Program-made: the position numbers and the translations under genes
Shown here: in pieces, positions 35,429-45,910 of the stretch
Layout: each line of letters begins with the position of its first letter
Numbering within the stretch: the stretch's first letter is position 1
Assembly (NCBI GenBank): GCA_020639075.1
Contig: JACKHI010000001.1
Coordinates: forward strand, 5,456,001 to 5,520,000
Length of the DNA: 64,000 bases
Origin: Phycisphaerales bacterium
GTDB lineage: Bacteria > Planctomycetota > Phycisphaerae > UBA1845 > UTPLA1
Reading direction: 5' to 3'
Notes under the pieces: generated by a model
What the model was told of the DNA's origin: nothing
The model's database searches: none
What the model saw: the letters and a program-made list of their open reading frames with translations, nothing else

Positions 35429-37198
35429 TCAACGCGATCGTCGCCGACGGCGGAATGCAAACCCGAGCAGACCCGTCGGGAGCAACATCGCCGTCCCGCC
35501 GCCGCAGGGCGCGCCGGACGACATGTCGGTCATGTCGCCATCCGTTCCAAGCGGTGCGGGCGAGACCTCGCACGAATCAAGCATGCCGTTGTTGTTGGCA
35601 TCGAGATTCGGATTCACGGCAATCTCGCACGCATCCACAAGGCCGTTGGAATTGCAGTCGCCCTCGCCGTTGACGGGAACGCAAAGATCGATCGACGGCG
35701 GATCGCACGTATCGAGCGTGCCGTTGTTGTCGCTGTCGAGATCGGGATTGGCGTCGATTTCGCACGAGTCCTTCACGTGGTTGCCGTTGCAGTCGTCGGC
35801 GCCGCCGTCTGCTTCGCACGGATCGGCCGGTTCCGGTTCGCACTCATCGAGCGTACCGTTGAGATTGGCATCGAGCGCAGCGTTCGCGGCGATTTCGCAT
35901 GTGTCGAGATAACCATTGCCGTCGCAATCGTCCTGGTCATCGATCGCGAGACAATCATCGACGGCCAACGATGCTGCCAGGCTGACGATCGAGCCGCAAG
36001 TTCCCGAAACCACGCAATCGTAGTTGCCGGTCTTCGACGGTGCGGCGGCGAGAACAGTCAGCATCTTGGTTGCGGCTCCCGAGTAGCCGACATCGTCGAA
36101 GATTGGCATGCCGTTGTGGCGCCATCGATATGTGAAACCGCCTACGCCGACACCGTCGGCAGCGACGGAGAAATGCGCCGTTGCGCCCGCCGCAACGAAC
36201 TGCGGCGAAGGTTGCGTCGAGATGTGAAACGAAGGACCTTCAAGTTCCCATGTGTCATTGAGCTGCCCAGTCGTGCCGAATCCGCAAGTAAGGACGGTCA
36301 GTTCTCGCGCCGCATCGTAGGTCATCGCGGGTGCGAAACGTGCCGGCGGCGAAGGCATCGGCATACGTTCGTTCCAATGCGTGCCGTCCCACTCCCATGT
36401 GTCGCCGTACGTGATTCCGCCATCGGCGCCGCCGAACAGAATTGTCACGTTTCGAGATTCGTCATAAGTCATCGCGTGATTGACTCTTGTCGGCGGTGGA
36501 TTGGCCGGCGCCCGTTGGGACCACTGCGCCCCGTTCCACTCCCAGGTTTCGTTGCCGCCATTGTCTCCGCCGAAGAGCACGGTCACGCCGCGAACCGGAT
36601 CGTAGCTCATGGCATGGCCCTCGCGGGCCGACGGTGCCGTGGCGGTGACGCGATGACTCCATTGACCGCGCGACCACTCCCAGGTATCGCCGACGTCGGA
36701 CATGCCGTTGTTGCCGCCGAAGAGAACGATGACTCGACGATTGCTGTCGTAGACCATTGCGTGCCCGCGTCGCGCCGATGGCGCGGTTGTCGTCGTCGTC
36801 TTTTGCCAGAGCGCCCCATCCCAGATCCAGGTTTCCGCGCTGACTCCGATGGCGTCGTTTCCGCCGAAAAGAACGACTTCGCCTCGGGAATCGTCGTAGG
36901 CCATTGCATGTCCGCCACGATCCGACGGCCTGACGGCAGTTGTCTTTTGCGTCCAGTTGGCGCCGTCCCAAGTCCACGTGTCTCCGACTTTGGTGTTGAT
37001 TCCTGTGAAGCCGCCGAAGAGCACGGTGGCGCCGTGCAGTCGATCGAACGCAAGGGCGGTACCGATTCGTGTGGAGGGTTTCGCCGCCGGGGATTTTGCG
37101 GACCAAGCGGGGCCGCACTGTGCGTTCGCGGCGGACAGGGCCGTCAGGCAAACGAGGCAAGCGACAGAGAACGCGATCGCGGTACGAGCATTGGGCAT
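35429..37198 (-). CDS. Exported kelch-propeller / Ig-like / Ca-repeat protein with C-terminal anchor
   Basis: 589 residues from ATG 37198 (MPNARTA, signal peptide). Six kelch blades occupy residues ~30-310, each with VLFGG and a DTWxW turn. An Ig-like domain follows (~320-415; NGMPIFDDVGYSGA, YDCVVSGTCG). Three repeats of about 44 residues carry DC-x2-NG-x3-D-CEI...LD-x4-NG-x2-D-C, thrombospondin-3/dockerin-like Ca-binding units. The end has PCGGGTAMLL, a hydrophobic helix and RRRRRSR, a tripartite sorting signal like the MYXO-CTERM/PEP-CTERM group. The frame is open to 37414, but a signal peptide supports the later start. It is probably a surface protein; the ligand is unknown. Confidence 0.86.
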   Translation of the reverse strand: MPNARTAIAFSVACLVCLTALSAANAQCGPAWSAKSPAAKPSTRIGTALAFDRLHGATVLFGGFTGINTKVGDTWTWDGANWTQKTTAVRPSDRGGHAMAYDDSRGEVVLFGGNDAIGVSAETWIWDGALWQKTTTTTAPSARRGHAMVYDSNRRVIVLFGGNNGMSDVGDTWEWSRGQWSHRVTATAPSAREGHAMSYDPVRGVTVLFGGDNGGNETWEWNGAQWSQRAPANPPPTRVNHAMTYDESRNVTILFGGADGGITYGDTWEWDGTHWNERMPMPSPPARFAPAMTYDAARELTVLTCGFGTTGQLNDTWELEGPSFHISTQPSPQFVAAGATAHFSVAADGVGVGGFTYRWRHNGMPIFDDVGYSGAATKMLTVLAAAPSKTGNYDCVVSGTCGSIVSLAASLAVDDCLAIDDQDDCDGNGYLDTCEIAANAALDANLNGTLDECEPEPADPCEADGGADDCNGNHVKDSCEIDANPDLDSDNNGTLDTCDPPSIDLCVPVNGEGDCNSNGLVDACEIAVNPNLDANNNGMLDSCEVSPAPLGTDGDMTDMSSGAPCGGGTAMLLPTGLLGFAFRRRRRSR

Positions 37199-37911
37199 TG
37201 ACGATAGCTCCAGTCGGGCCGTCGGTATTCGATCAGCCGCGCCAAAAGTGAGATGCACGATGACTATTCGAGATGAGAACAGGCGTTGGTTGAGGCCCTT
37301 CATGAATCCGATGTCAGAGCGTCGCGTCAGAAAGCCGGTCGCACCAGTGAAGCGGGCAGCTTGCGGACGGACGGCTCGAGGCTCATGGATATTATTCCGG
37401 CAAAAGGTCGTCACATGGGTTCGTTACAGATCCGATTTAGACCGTCGTGATTCCGGCGGATTATTACCGGCAACTGGACAATCAGACTACTACAGGCGAC
37501 TGCGACACGCGGGATATCTTTCATTGCGCACTGCTCGCTTTTTTTGAGACGTCGTCCACATTCTTAAGTTCCCAAGATACATGAATGGGAGTTTATTGAC
37601 GGATGGCGAACATCGGCAACGGAGATGATCTGCGAATTCCGGGCCGCCCCGAATCGTCTCACATGCAGGCAATTGTTCGACGATTGATTTGGATTCGGGG
37701 ATCGGGCAAGTGGCTGAGGGATCGGAGGCGGGGGCAGGTCGATAACGTCTTGTAAGTTCCGACAAAGGAAGAATCGCGTCGTCACGTTTCACGCCGGACG
37801 AACGGTAAAGCACAGCGCGGTCTGTTCTGCCGGGGAGGCAAGGACCACGTTGGGTTGGGAGGGCGCATTGAACTGGGAACAGGGCGTCGGCCGGTTCGCC
37901 TCGTCTCGCGA
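37199..37911. other. Spacer between kelch and AAA ATPase genes
   Basis: About 710 bases with no gene supported: short open frames on either strand lack ribosome-binding sites and family motifs. It is less GC-rich in places (around 37440-37600). No copy of R1-R7 is seen. Confidence 0.35.
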
Positions 37912-39273
37912 TTACATGACAGTGAAGTAGACGCTGACGGCGTAGTCGAAGAGTTCCGGCGTCAGTTTTGCCTCGAGGCCCATGTAGCGGCAGCGATTGC
38001 GTACCTGGAGCATCAGGTCGCGGGGCTGACAGCAGCGGAAGGGACGGTTGTTCGGCTTGTAGTGCGTTTCGATCAGATGATCGAGCGCCTTTTTCGCCTC
38101 AGCGTTCATTTCGAAGCCGACGCCGGGGGCGACGAAGTCGAACAGTTTGCGGAACTGCTCCTCGCTCGGGTCGTCCACGTTAATCTTGTAGGGAATACGT
38201 CGAAGGAACGCGTCGTCGCAGAGGTCCTTCGGTTCCAGGTTGGTCGAGAAGATGATCAGCTGATCGAACGGCAGCTGCAGTTTCTTTCCGTTGGGCATCG
38301 TGAGGAAGTCGTAGCGCTTTTCCAGCGGGACAATCCAGCGGTTGAGCAGTTCGACGGGGCGCATGCGCTGGCGACCGAAGTCGTCGATGACGAGCGTGCC
38401 GCAGTTGCTTTTTAGCTGAATGGGCGCTTCGCAGGTGTTGCTGGTTTCGTTGAACTGGATTTCCAGCAGCGGCATGGTCAACTCACCACCGACGATGATC
38501 GTGGGGCGCTTGATCTTGATCCATCGCGGATCGACTTTGTCCTTCTTGAGAATCGAACCGCTTTCCGTCTTGACGACTTCGTGGCTGGCGCCGTCGAAGA
38601 GTTTGATGATGAAACCGTCGGAGATCAGCACCTTCGGGATGTAGATGTCGTCGCCGAAGCAGCGCGTGATGCGCTCGGCAATGCTTGTTTTTCCGTTGCC
38701 GGGATAGCCGTAGAGGAACATACCCCGGCCGGAGTTGATGGCCGGACCGAGGACGGCGAACATGTCTTCATTGATCAGCAGGTCGCTGAAAGCGCGCGCG
38801 AGGTCTTCCTTCTTCGGATGCATGACGGTAATCGTCTGCGCCTTGACGCCGGCGATGTATTGGTCGAGCGGCACGGGCGCGGGGCCGACGTAGAGGGACT
38901 CGCGCATGTATCGATGGGCGCGATCGCGACCGTTGTCGGTCAATCGATAGGTGAAGTCGCCCATTCCGGCGGAGCCGACGTGGACGACGATCTGCTGCAG
39001 TTTGAGGTTGGCGAGGAACGCGATGATCGGTTCGGCCGGTAGGCAGAGTTCGTGGGCGACTTGGCCGCCGGTGGCTGTTCCGACGCCGGCGAGGTACTTG
39101 ACGATGAGCGATTCGACAATGGCCGGGTCGAGGCCCGCTTCCTCGAAGGATGCAGGTGGTTTGGGAATGAACGCTTCGCGTTTGGGCTCATCGAGCGTTT
39201 TCGGTCCGGCGATCGAAGGCGCGGGTTCCTTTTTCTTACCGATCACGGGCGTAATGGCGGTTGCCTGCGTCAT
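37912..39273 (-). CDS. AAA-family ATPase
   Basis: 453 residues, cytosolic. An N-terminal Pro-rich linker (1-40) and a winged-helix-like segment (~45-125, IVESLIVKYLAG... GDFTYRLTDNGRDRA) precede an AAA core: Walker A GYPGNGKTS near 189-197, Walker B TLVIDDFGRQRM, sensor FSTNLEPKDLCDDAFLRRI with an arginine finger candidate. The MSAR-like FDFVAPGVGFEMNAEAKKALDHL forms a lid. The arrangement resembles the ATPases found near tight-adherence or secretion genes, although no such genes are here. The partner is unknown. It starts with an ATG 304 bases from the divergent chorismate synthase. Confidence 0.87.
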   Translation of the reverse strand: MTQATAITPVIGKKKEPAPSIAGPKTLDEPKREAFIPKPPASFEEAGLDPAIVESLIVKYLAGVGTATGGQVAHELCLPAEPIIAFLANLKLQQIVVHVGSAGMGDFTYRLTDNGRDRAHRYMRESLYVGPAPVPLDQYIAGVKAQTITVMHPKKEDLARAFSDLLINEDMFAVLGPAINSGRGMFLYGYPGNGKTSIAERITRCFGDDIYIPKVLISDGFIIKLFDGASHEVVKTESGSILKKDKVDPRWIKIKRPTIIVGGELTMPLLEIQFNETSNTCEAPIQLKSNCGTLVIDDFGRQRMRPVELLNRWIVPLEKRYDFLTMPNGKKLQLPFDQLIIFSTNLEPKDLCDDAFLRRIPYKINVDDPSEEQFRKLFDFVAPGVGFEMNAEAKKALDHLIETHYKPNNRPFRCCQPRDLMLQVRNRCRYMGLEAKLTPELFDYAVSVYFTVM

Positions 39274-39577
39274 GAGTCGTTTCTCCGGACGTTGGGGCGC
39301 AGCTTCTGCGCGGCCGTCTCTGTATCGTCAGTCGAATACAGATCATTCTTTGTCAAATCGGTTCGATCGGGGCGTGTCTTGACGGGTCGCGGGGGGGATG
39401 GACGTCGCCGATAATCAGCGATGTGTCCCTCGTCGCGTTGCTTCCAACGCAGAATGCTGAAACGGCCGATTTCTCACGGGGAGACGTTACGGGCGGAGCG
39501 GTCTGGTGATCAGGCTATCGATGCCGCAATCGGCGGCATGGAGCGCCGGGCTGACAAGCGGGGCATATAATCGCGTC

Positions 39578-40738
39578 ATGACTTTTCTGGACTATCGAAC
39601 AGCGGGCGAATCGCACGGGCAGGCACTGATCGTATTGATCGAAGGCGTTCCGGCGGGGTTGGCGCTGGACGAGGCCTTCATCAACGACGCGCTGCGACGT
39701 AGACAGGGCGGTTTTGGTCGCGGCGGCCGGCAGAAGATCGAGAAAGACGAGATCAACATTCTGTCGGGCGTGCGTGCGGGCGTGTCGATCGGATCACCGA
39801 TCGCGATGCAGCTGGCAAACAAGGACTGGCGGATCGACACGGCGTCGGCGGTGAATCGACCTCGGCCGGGGCATGCGGATTTCGCCGGCGCCATGAAATA
39901 CGAGACGGACGACTGCCGTTCGATTCTCGAGCGGGCGAGCGCGCGGGAGACGGCGTCGCGCACTGCGGCCGGCGCGGTCGCGCGGTTGCTGTTGCGCGAG
40001 ATGGGTGTGGAGGTCGTCGGATTCGTTTCGTCGATCGGTGGTGTCGAGGCGTCGATTGATGCCTCGGCGACGGCGGAGGCGCTTGGGGCGCAGCGTGATT
40101 CAAGCGATGTGTATTGCCCGGATGCGGACGCGTCGCCCCGTATGATCGACGCCATCAAGGCAGCGAAGCGGGACAAGGACACGCTGGGCGGAATCGTTGA
40201 AGTGCGTGCGTTTGGCATGCCGCCCGGCGTCGGAAGCTGCATGCGCTGGCAGGATCGGCTTGAGACGCGGTTGATGGGGGCCGTGGGATCGATTCAGGCG
40301 TTCAAGGGGGTCGAGATCGGACTCGGGTTCGGTTGCAGTCGCGTTCCGGGTAGCCAGGTGCACGACGAGATGGACTTCGATCCGGCGCGCGTGAACGAAT
40401 CGAGCCTCGGGTTTTCACGGCGGTCGAATCGGGCGGGCGGGATCGAGGGCGGAATGACCAATGGGATGCCGGTTATTGTGCGAGCTGTGATGAAGCCCAT
40501 CAGTACGCTGCTTCGCGGGCTGGACTCCGTGAACCTGCAGACATTGTCGCCGGAGCGAAGCGACTACGAGCGCAGTGATATCTGCGCCGTGCCGGCGGCG
40601 AGCGTGGTTGCCGAGCAGGTCACAGCGTTTGAGCTGGCGCGGAGCTTCCTCGAGAAATTCGGCGGAGACACGATGGGCGAGGTTCGTGCGGCGATGAATC
40701 GTTACTTGTCAGTGCATCGCGATCGGCTTCGAGATTGA
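39578..40738 (+). CDS. aroC: Chorismate synthase
   Basis: Last step of the shikimate pathway: anti-1,4-elimination of phosphate from EPSP using reduced FMN. 386 residues from ATG 39578; the frame extends to 39506. Signatures: YRTAGESHGQALIVLIEG, RRQGGFGRGGRQKIEKD (phosphate-binding Arg), RPGHADFAGAMKY, ERASARETASRTAAGAVA, RSNRAGGIEGGMTNG and the C-terminal DTMGEVRAAMNRY. All catalytic His/Asp/Arg residues of the family appear present. Not linked to other aro genes. Its promoter must lie in the divergent spacer 39274-39577, where a repeat is not seen. Confidence 0.96.
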   Translation: MTFLDYRTAGESHGQALIVLIEGVPAGLALDEAFINDALRRRQGGFGRGGRQKIEKDEINILSGVRAGVSIGSPIAMQLANKDWRIDTASAVNRPRPGHADFAGAMKYETDDCRSILERASARETASRTAAGAVARLLLREMGVEVVGFVSSIGGVEASIDASATAEALGAQRDSSDVYCPDADASPRMIDAIKAAKRDKDTLGGIVEVRAFGMPPGVGSCMRWQDRLETRLMGAVGSIQAFKGVEIGLGFGCSRVPGSQVHDEMDFDPARVNESSLGFSRRSNRAGGIEGGMTNGMPVIVRAVMKPISTLLRGLDSVNLQTLSPERSDYERSDICAVPAASVVAEQVTAFELARSFLEKFGGDTMGEVRAAMNRYLSVHRDRLRD

Positions 40739-40810
40739 GCAAACCGACGATTGCGATTTCGGGAAAGCCTTCGGTGCGGGCGGCGTTGGTCGTCAAATCC
40801 AGTGAGTCAG

Positions 40811-42394
40811 ATGGGCCGTGCGATAGGTCGCCTTCTGACCTTCGTTAGAGTTCTGATGCGGACGTATCGAAAGCTGATCATCCTGTCGGCCGTTGTGATC
40901 GTTGTCGGGTCGATCGGCGGTACGTCGTGGTATGCCTGGCGCATGCACAGCGTCGCGTATCGACAGGAGGTCGAACGCGATGTGACGGCGTTCTTTGCGA
41001 TGCCGGCGACGATCGGCGACGTGCGGGGCCGAACATTCGACAGTCGCGATTTCGTCGACGTCGTGGTGCGGTTGCCGAATGACGGCGATGTGGTATTCAA
41101 ATGCGACACGGCGACGTGGATCGAGGAGCGTCGAGATCGTCACTTTCTCGCGCTATCGAACGGAACCATCGCGCTGGGCGATGCCGTCTGGGAGAATCGG
41201 CGCTATCGGAGTCTCCTGCCGCAGGGGATCGGCGATGATCTGCAGGCGCTCGACTTGCGCGGGATTCATCTGGACGACTTCCGAATAGAGTTTCAGAAAG
41301 AGCGATTCCGGCTGACATGCTCGGGTGCTTCGGGCGATGTCGACCTGAGCCAGCCCGGCACCGGACTGGCGCGGTTCACGGCGCATCAATTGAACGGTAC
41401 GCCCGTGCCCGACGGCGTGCGAATCGTCGCCGAGTTTCTGCCGGATGACGGGATTCAGGTTCGAGACATTCGGCTGGCGGTTCCGTCGATTCCACTTCCG
41501 GCGTTGCGATTGGAGACTTTCCTGGGGTCGGACGTCAAGCACGGTTCCTTCGACGGCAATATTCACTATCGCATTCGATCGGAAGACGGCATGCCGGAGG
41601 TGGAAGTCGGCGGTCGGATCAATGATGCGGAACTCGCCGAACTGACAAGAACGGCGCCGTACGGACCTTACGACGGCAATGTCTCGCTGAGCGTGGACGA
41701 AGCCCGATTCGCGGATCGACTGATCACGCACTTCAAGGGTCGCGGCGAAATCCGTGAATTGAGTTTCGCGTCGTTTGCACCGCTCCTGCAGATGCCGGCC
41801 CTGGACGGCGAGGCGAGTTTCGTTTTCGACGAAGTGAACATCGCGCTTGGCGTCGTTCATCGCATCAAGCTGAACGGCGAAGTCACGGACGTTTCGCTCG
41901 AGCAGCTGCTTAACCGCTGGGCGAGCGGCGGAGCGACGGGCACGGTCAATGTGCGCGTCAACAACTTCGAGCTTTCCGACGAGACGATCCGATCGGCGGA
42001 CATCGAGGTCAGCGTGGCGCCGCCGGCGGGCGGGCCAGGTTACGTCGAGCGGCAGTTGTTGCTCGACGTGGCGGAGCGGGCGCTGGGGTTCGAATGGCCG
42101 TCCGCGATTCCCAAGCAGATGTTGCCGGATCGGGTCGAGTACGTGTCGATCGGCGCCCGGCTGATTGTGCGTGACAACCAGCTTCGGGTCCTGGGGACGC
42201 ATGGGGCCGGCGGGCGAGCGATTGTCACGATTCGAGATCCGATCTTCGGAACCGAAGTGGCCGTTGCGAAGGAGCGACCCGGGGCGATCGACCTGGGGCC
42301 GTACGTCCGGCAGGCCTTCGCGCGGATGCGGTCGTACCGGCCGGAAGATGTCAAGGACTGGATCGACATCAAGCGGCGCGGCTCGGGCGATTGA
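40811..42394 (+). CDS. Membrane-anchored large periplasmic protein (AsmA-like?)
   Basis: 527 residues from ATG 40811 (MGRAIGRLL); ATG 40856 (MRTYRKL) is an alternative, and the frame is open to 40751. One N-terminal transmembrane helix (IILSAVVIVVGSIGGTSW) is followed by a long beta-rich periplasmic region with repeats such as DLRGIHLDDFRIEF, GSFDGNIHYRIRSEDGMPEVEVGG and GEASFVFDEVNIAL. Such serial strands resemble AsmA/TamB-like lipid-transfer or envelope-integrity proteins, but no diagnostic motif is visible, so the call is tentative. It follows aroC by 72 bases and is followed by 208 bases before the cytochrome locus. Confidence 0.74.
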   Translation: MGRAIGRLLTFVRVLMRTYRKLIILSAVVIVVGSIGGTSWYAWRMHSVAYRQEVERDVTAFFAMPATIGDVRGRTFDSRDFVDVVVRLPNDGDVVFKCDTATWIEERRDRHFLALSNGTIALGDAVWENRRYRSLLPQGIGDDLQALDLRGIHLDDFRIEFQKERFRLTCSGASGDVDLSQPGTGLARFTAHQLNGTPVPDGVRIVAEFLPDDGIQVRDIRLAVPSIPLPALRLETFLGSDVKHGSFDGNIHYRIRSEDGMPEVEVGGRINDAELAELTRTAPYGPYDGNVSLSVDEARFADRLITHFKGRGEIRELSFASFAPLLQMPALDGEASFVFDEVNIALGVVHRIKLNGEVTDVSLEQLLNRWASGGATGTVNVRVNNFELSDETIRSADIEVSVAPPAGGPGYVERQLLLDVAERALGFEWPSAIPKQMLPDRVEYVSIGARLIVRDNQLRVLGTHGAGGRAIVTIRDPIFGTEVAVAKERPGAIDLGPYVRQAFARMRSYRPEDVKDWIDIKRRGSGD

Positions 42395-42602
42395 TGATGG
42401 GGCATTTTCTTAATCGCATGCGCCAGGTGCGAATTCCCGGCAGGCGTCGCGCGATTCGATTTTTCACGTCTGATTTTTCATTCTCAACATCGATGCACCC
42501 ATGAGGTCGAGCGCCTGAAGAATTGCGTTATGATGCCGCTGATATCGTCATTGGCGACTGGAGACCGACGACGATTGGGCGTTTGATCTGAGGAAACGCG
42601 GC

Positions 42603-45600
42603 ATGCTCGGCGTCGGCCGGCGATATTCTCGAGTTGTCCTTCCGCTCACGATATTGTCGAGCGTTTTTGCGCCAATATGGGCGGCGGCGGTTCACGCAGA
42701 ATCGCCGGCGGTCGGCGAGGTTGTGTCGTCATTCGAAATCGACGGTGCGGGATCGTTGAAGATGCCGACGGATGTGGCCGTCGACAGCGAAGGCCGCGTG
42801 TATGTGGCGGACGGCTCTAACGATCGCGTCGTCGTCTTCGGGCCGGATGGAGCCCTGATTGAGTCCATTCGGGCGATTGGCGGCGAGGCGCTCTCCCGGC
42901 CCGTGGGTGTCGCCGTGGACGCCGAAGGGCGACTCTATGTCGCGGATACGGGCCATCGTCGGGCGTTGGTGAGAGACTCCGCCGGCGGTCTGGACCGACC
43001 GATCTTGCCGGTGACCGCGAGGGACGGGCACGAGGCGGACATCACGGGTGTGGCGGTCTCGCCCGACGGCAGCTTCGTGTGGTTGGTAGACAATGACAAC
43101 CATCGGCTGATTCGGGTTGATGTGGAGACCGGCGGGCAATCGATCGTCGGGGAGCTCGGCGAGTCCATCGGCAAGCTCCATTATCCGTACCTGGTCAGTC
43201 TGGCGACGGACGGCTCCGCGTTCGTGACGGATGTGTTGAATGGCCGCGGACAGATCTTCAACGCCGACGGCCGGCCGGCCGGCGCATTTTCGACGTATGG
43301 CGTGGAACTTGGTCAGCTTTATCGTCCCAAGGGCGTTGTTGTGGATGCGGCTGATGACATTTGGGTGTCAGACAGCGTCATGGGCGTCGTGCAGGTCTTT
43401 CGAGGGACGGGCGGTTTCATCGACGCGTTGCGGGACGCCTCGGGCGAAGTCATGCGGTTCGAATCGCCCATGGGGCTGGCGATGCACGAGGGGCATTTGT
43501 ACGTCGCTGAACTTGGCGCGAATCGCGTGCGCCGGGTGCGCGTCACACGCGGTGAAGGTCGCGCGAGCATTCGCGGTCAGCGCATGCGGAACGAACTGAC
43601 GGGCAAGCAGGCGCGGCGATGCACGGTATGCCACATGGAGTGGATCGAGCCGATCGCCAGCGGCGAGGCGACGCCGATCATGGACGTGCCGGCAGTCATC
43701 GAGGAGAGTCCGTTTGCCAGTCGGGCGAACGTCTGCCTGTCCTGTCACGACTCGTCGGTCGTGGATTCGCGGCATCGCGTGTGGGACGAGCACGGTCATC
43801 AAACGGGAATTTCTCCGCCGAAAGGGATGGTGGTACCAGACTACCTGCCGCTCATTGAAGGCAAAGTCAGCTGTCGCACGTGTCATTCAGCACATACGGG
43901 GGGGGACTTCACCGGCGATTTGAGATCGAGCGTCTTTCTCCGCGTGAACAACAATGCAAGCCAGTTGTGCATGACATGCCACGCGGATTACACGCGCGGT
44001 CCGAGGCTGGGAACGCATCCGACGGGCGGCATGCCCTGGCCCGTTCCGGAAGCGCTCATCCAGGCCGGCGCGAAGGTCGGCAGCAATCCGCGGGAAATCA
44101 CGTGCCAGGTTTGCCATACGCCGCATGGCTCGTCGTACGATCACCTGCTGGTCATGGGCGTCGAGTCGAATCAGCTTTGCACGTCGTGCCACGATCAGAT
44201 GCGGCCCGGCATGTTTCGCGAAGGCGGGGCGAGTGAGCATCCTCTGAGACCGCCCGTGAATGCGGCGCAGAAGGCGGCGATCACGGAAATGGGGACGCGG
44301 ATCGGCACGAACGAAACGCTGATCTGCCTCTCGTGCCACAAGCTGCATCACGGGGAAGGCGAGCGTTTCATGTTGGCTCGGCCGCTCGTCGACAGCCAGA
44401 TGTGCATCGCCTGTCACGAAGAAAAGCAACCGCTGTTTACCACTGCTCACGATTTGCGCAAGACGGCGCCGAACGAGCGAAACCGTCTGGGTATGACGCC
44501 GGAGACGGGCGGTCCGTGTAGTTCCTGCCACATGTTCCATCGGTACGCGCGAGGCCCGGAAACGCATCCGCTGGATCCGCGCGGCATGTGCATCACTTGC
44601 CATCAGGATGGCGCGTGCGCCGGCGATTTCGCCATCGGCGGGCTGAATCATCCCGACGTCCACTGTACGACGTGCCACGATCCGCATGAGGCGCGGTTTG
44701 ACGAATTCCTGCGGAAACCGGCCGGGTCGCTCTGTTCAGATTGCCACAGCGACAAAGCAACAGTCTTCGGCGGCGCACACGATTTGAACCTCGGATCCGA
44801 CGACTGGCCGGATGCCTCGATCGCGACCGGCGACGCGTGCCTGGCGTGTCATCGGCCCCATGGCGACAAGGACGCCGGCTTGTGGCGCGTCGCTCGCTGC
44901 GGCGACGTTTCGACGGCGGATGCATCGTGCAACGCATGTCATTCTCAGAACAGCTGGGGTTCGGGCGGGGCGATGGCCGCCGTGCATCCGCAGTTCATCG
45001 GCAGCGATGTCACGATCGGCAATCTTCCGGTGGATCATGTGGCCGGCACGCCGCAGATGCGAATGGGCTGTCAGACGTGTCACAGTCCGCACAGCGGCGA
45101 TTCGCGGGGCCTGCTGAGGGTCGTCAGCGAGACGAATGGGGCAACGTCCGTCTGTACGGAGTGCCATTCGAACATGCGCGGCATCTGCAGTACGGGCCAT
45201 GGCGACGTGTCGCTGGCGCATTCAGGGTTGGATCCGGTTGCGTGCGGTCCTTGTCATACAGTGCATGCGGAAGCGTCGAAGCTGGGGCCACGGTTGTCGA
45301 TGACGCCGCCGGTCCAGGCCGGCATTGCCGCGGCGGATCAACTCTGCGCGTCTTGTCATCGTGACGGCGGCATGGCGCCGCGTCCGGCGATTGCGTCCCA
45401 TCCGGATGTACCGATGTTCGCAATGCTGCAGGGCGGGCAGGAGATGCAGTTGCCGCTGTTCAATTCGGCGGGTGAGATTGACAGCCAGGGGCGAATTTCA
45501 TGCCGGACGTGTCACACGCCGCATGGCCAGCCGGTGGACGCGGCGTCGATTGCAAAGATGTCAACGGAGGAGCGTCGTGCGATGCGTACGCTGCTTCGGC

Positions 45601-45725
45601 CGTTCGTCCCTCCGAATGTCTGCACGACGTGTCATGGCGTCGATGCGCTGCGGCGATTTCTGTATTTCCACGATGCCGAGCGGCGAGGCGGCGCATTGAG
45701 CGTTTCGTCAGCTGCCGGCAGCTAG
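42603..45725 (+). CDS. NHL beta-propeller fused to a 20-haem c-type cytochrome
   Basis: 1040 residues, exported by an N-terminal signal (VVLPLTILSSVFAPIWAAAVHA). Residues ~45-310 hold six NHL-type blades (VAVDSEGRVYVADGSNDR, GVAVDAEGRLYVAD, WLVDNDNHRLI, VVVDAADDIWVSD, GLAMHEGHLYVAEL). From about residue 340 to 1015 there are 20 CXXCH motifs, many as C-x-x-C-H-x-x-H pairs that favour bis-His haem ligation. A GAGGAAA site lies 7 bases before the ATG. It should carry electrons in the periplasm or at the cell surface; the propeller may bind a partner or metal/mineral. It is first of a pair with the NapC-type gene at 45911. Confidence 0.9.
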   Translation: MLGVGRRYSRVVLPLTILSSVFAPIWAAAVHAESPAVGEVVSSFEIDGAGSLKMPTDVAVDSEGRVYVADGSNDRVVVFGPDGALIESIRAIGGEALSRPVGVAVDAEGRLYVADTGHRRALVRDSAGGLDRPILPVTARDGHEADITGVAVSPDGSFVWLVDNDNHRLIRVDVETGGQSIVGELGESIGKLHYPYLVSLATDGSAFVTDVLNGRGQIFNADGRPAGAFSTYGVELGQLYRPKGVVVDAADDIWVSDSVMGVVQVFRGTGGFIDALRDASGEVMRFESPMGLAMHEGHLYVAELGANRVRRVRVTRGEGRASIRGQRMRNELTGKQARRCTVCHMEWIEPIASGEATPIMDVPAVIEESPFASRANVCLSCHDSSVVDSRHRVWDEHGHQTGISPPKGMVVPDYLPLIEGKVSCRTCHSAHTGGDFTGDLRSSVFLRVNNNASQLCMTCHADYTRGPRLGTHPTGGMPWPVPEALIQAGAKVGSNPREITCQVCHTPHGSSYDHLLVMGVESNQLCTSCHDQMRPGMFREGGASEHPLRPPVNAAQKAAITEMGTRIGTNETLICLSCHKLHHGEGERFMLARPLVDSQMCIACHEEKQPLFTTAHDLRKTAPNERNRLGMTPETGGPCSSCHMFHRYARGPETHPLDPRGMCITCHQDGACAGDFAIGGLNHPDVHCTTCHDPHEARFDEFLRKPAGSLCSDCHSDKATVFGGAHDLNLGSDDWPDASIATGDACLACHRPHGDKDAGLWRVARCGDVSTADASCNACHSQNSWGSGGAMAAVHPQFIGSDVTIGNLPVDHVAGTPQMRMGCQTCHSPHSGDSRGLLRVVSETNGATSVCTECHSNMRGICSTGHGDVSLAHSGLDPVACGPCHTVHAEASKLGPRLSMTPPVQAGIAAADQLCASCHRDGGMAPRPAIASHPDVPMFAMLQGGQEMQLPLFNSAGEIDSQGRISCRTCHTPHGQPVDAASIAKMSTEERRAMRTLLRPFVPPNVCTTCHGVDALRRFLYFHDAERRGGALSVSSAAGS

Positions 45726-45910
45726 ATCGCGGATTGGTTGCGGAATTCCAGATGATCCGACCGGCGTGTCGGTTCGCGAGGGGCGATCGCAATCGAGTGA
45801 ATCATAAGCACTCTGATTCGATGACCGATGATGAAAGTGGGCCAGTCGGATGAACTGGCCGAGGCTGTCGGCGGCGCCGTGATGCGGCATCGTCGAACTG
45901 GAGATGATCG

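Noticed and set aside
35777..37201. 474-codon plus-strand open frame
   Set aside because: Antisense to the kelch/Ca-repeat protein; no motif of its own.
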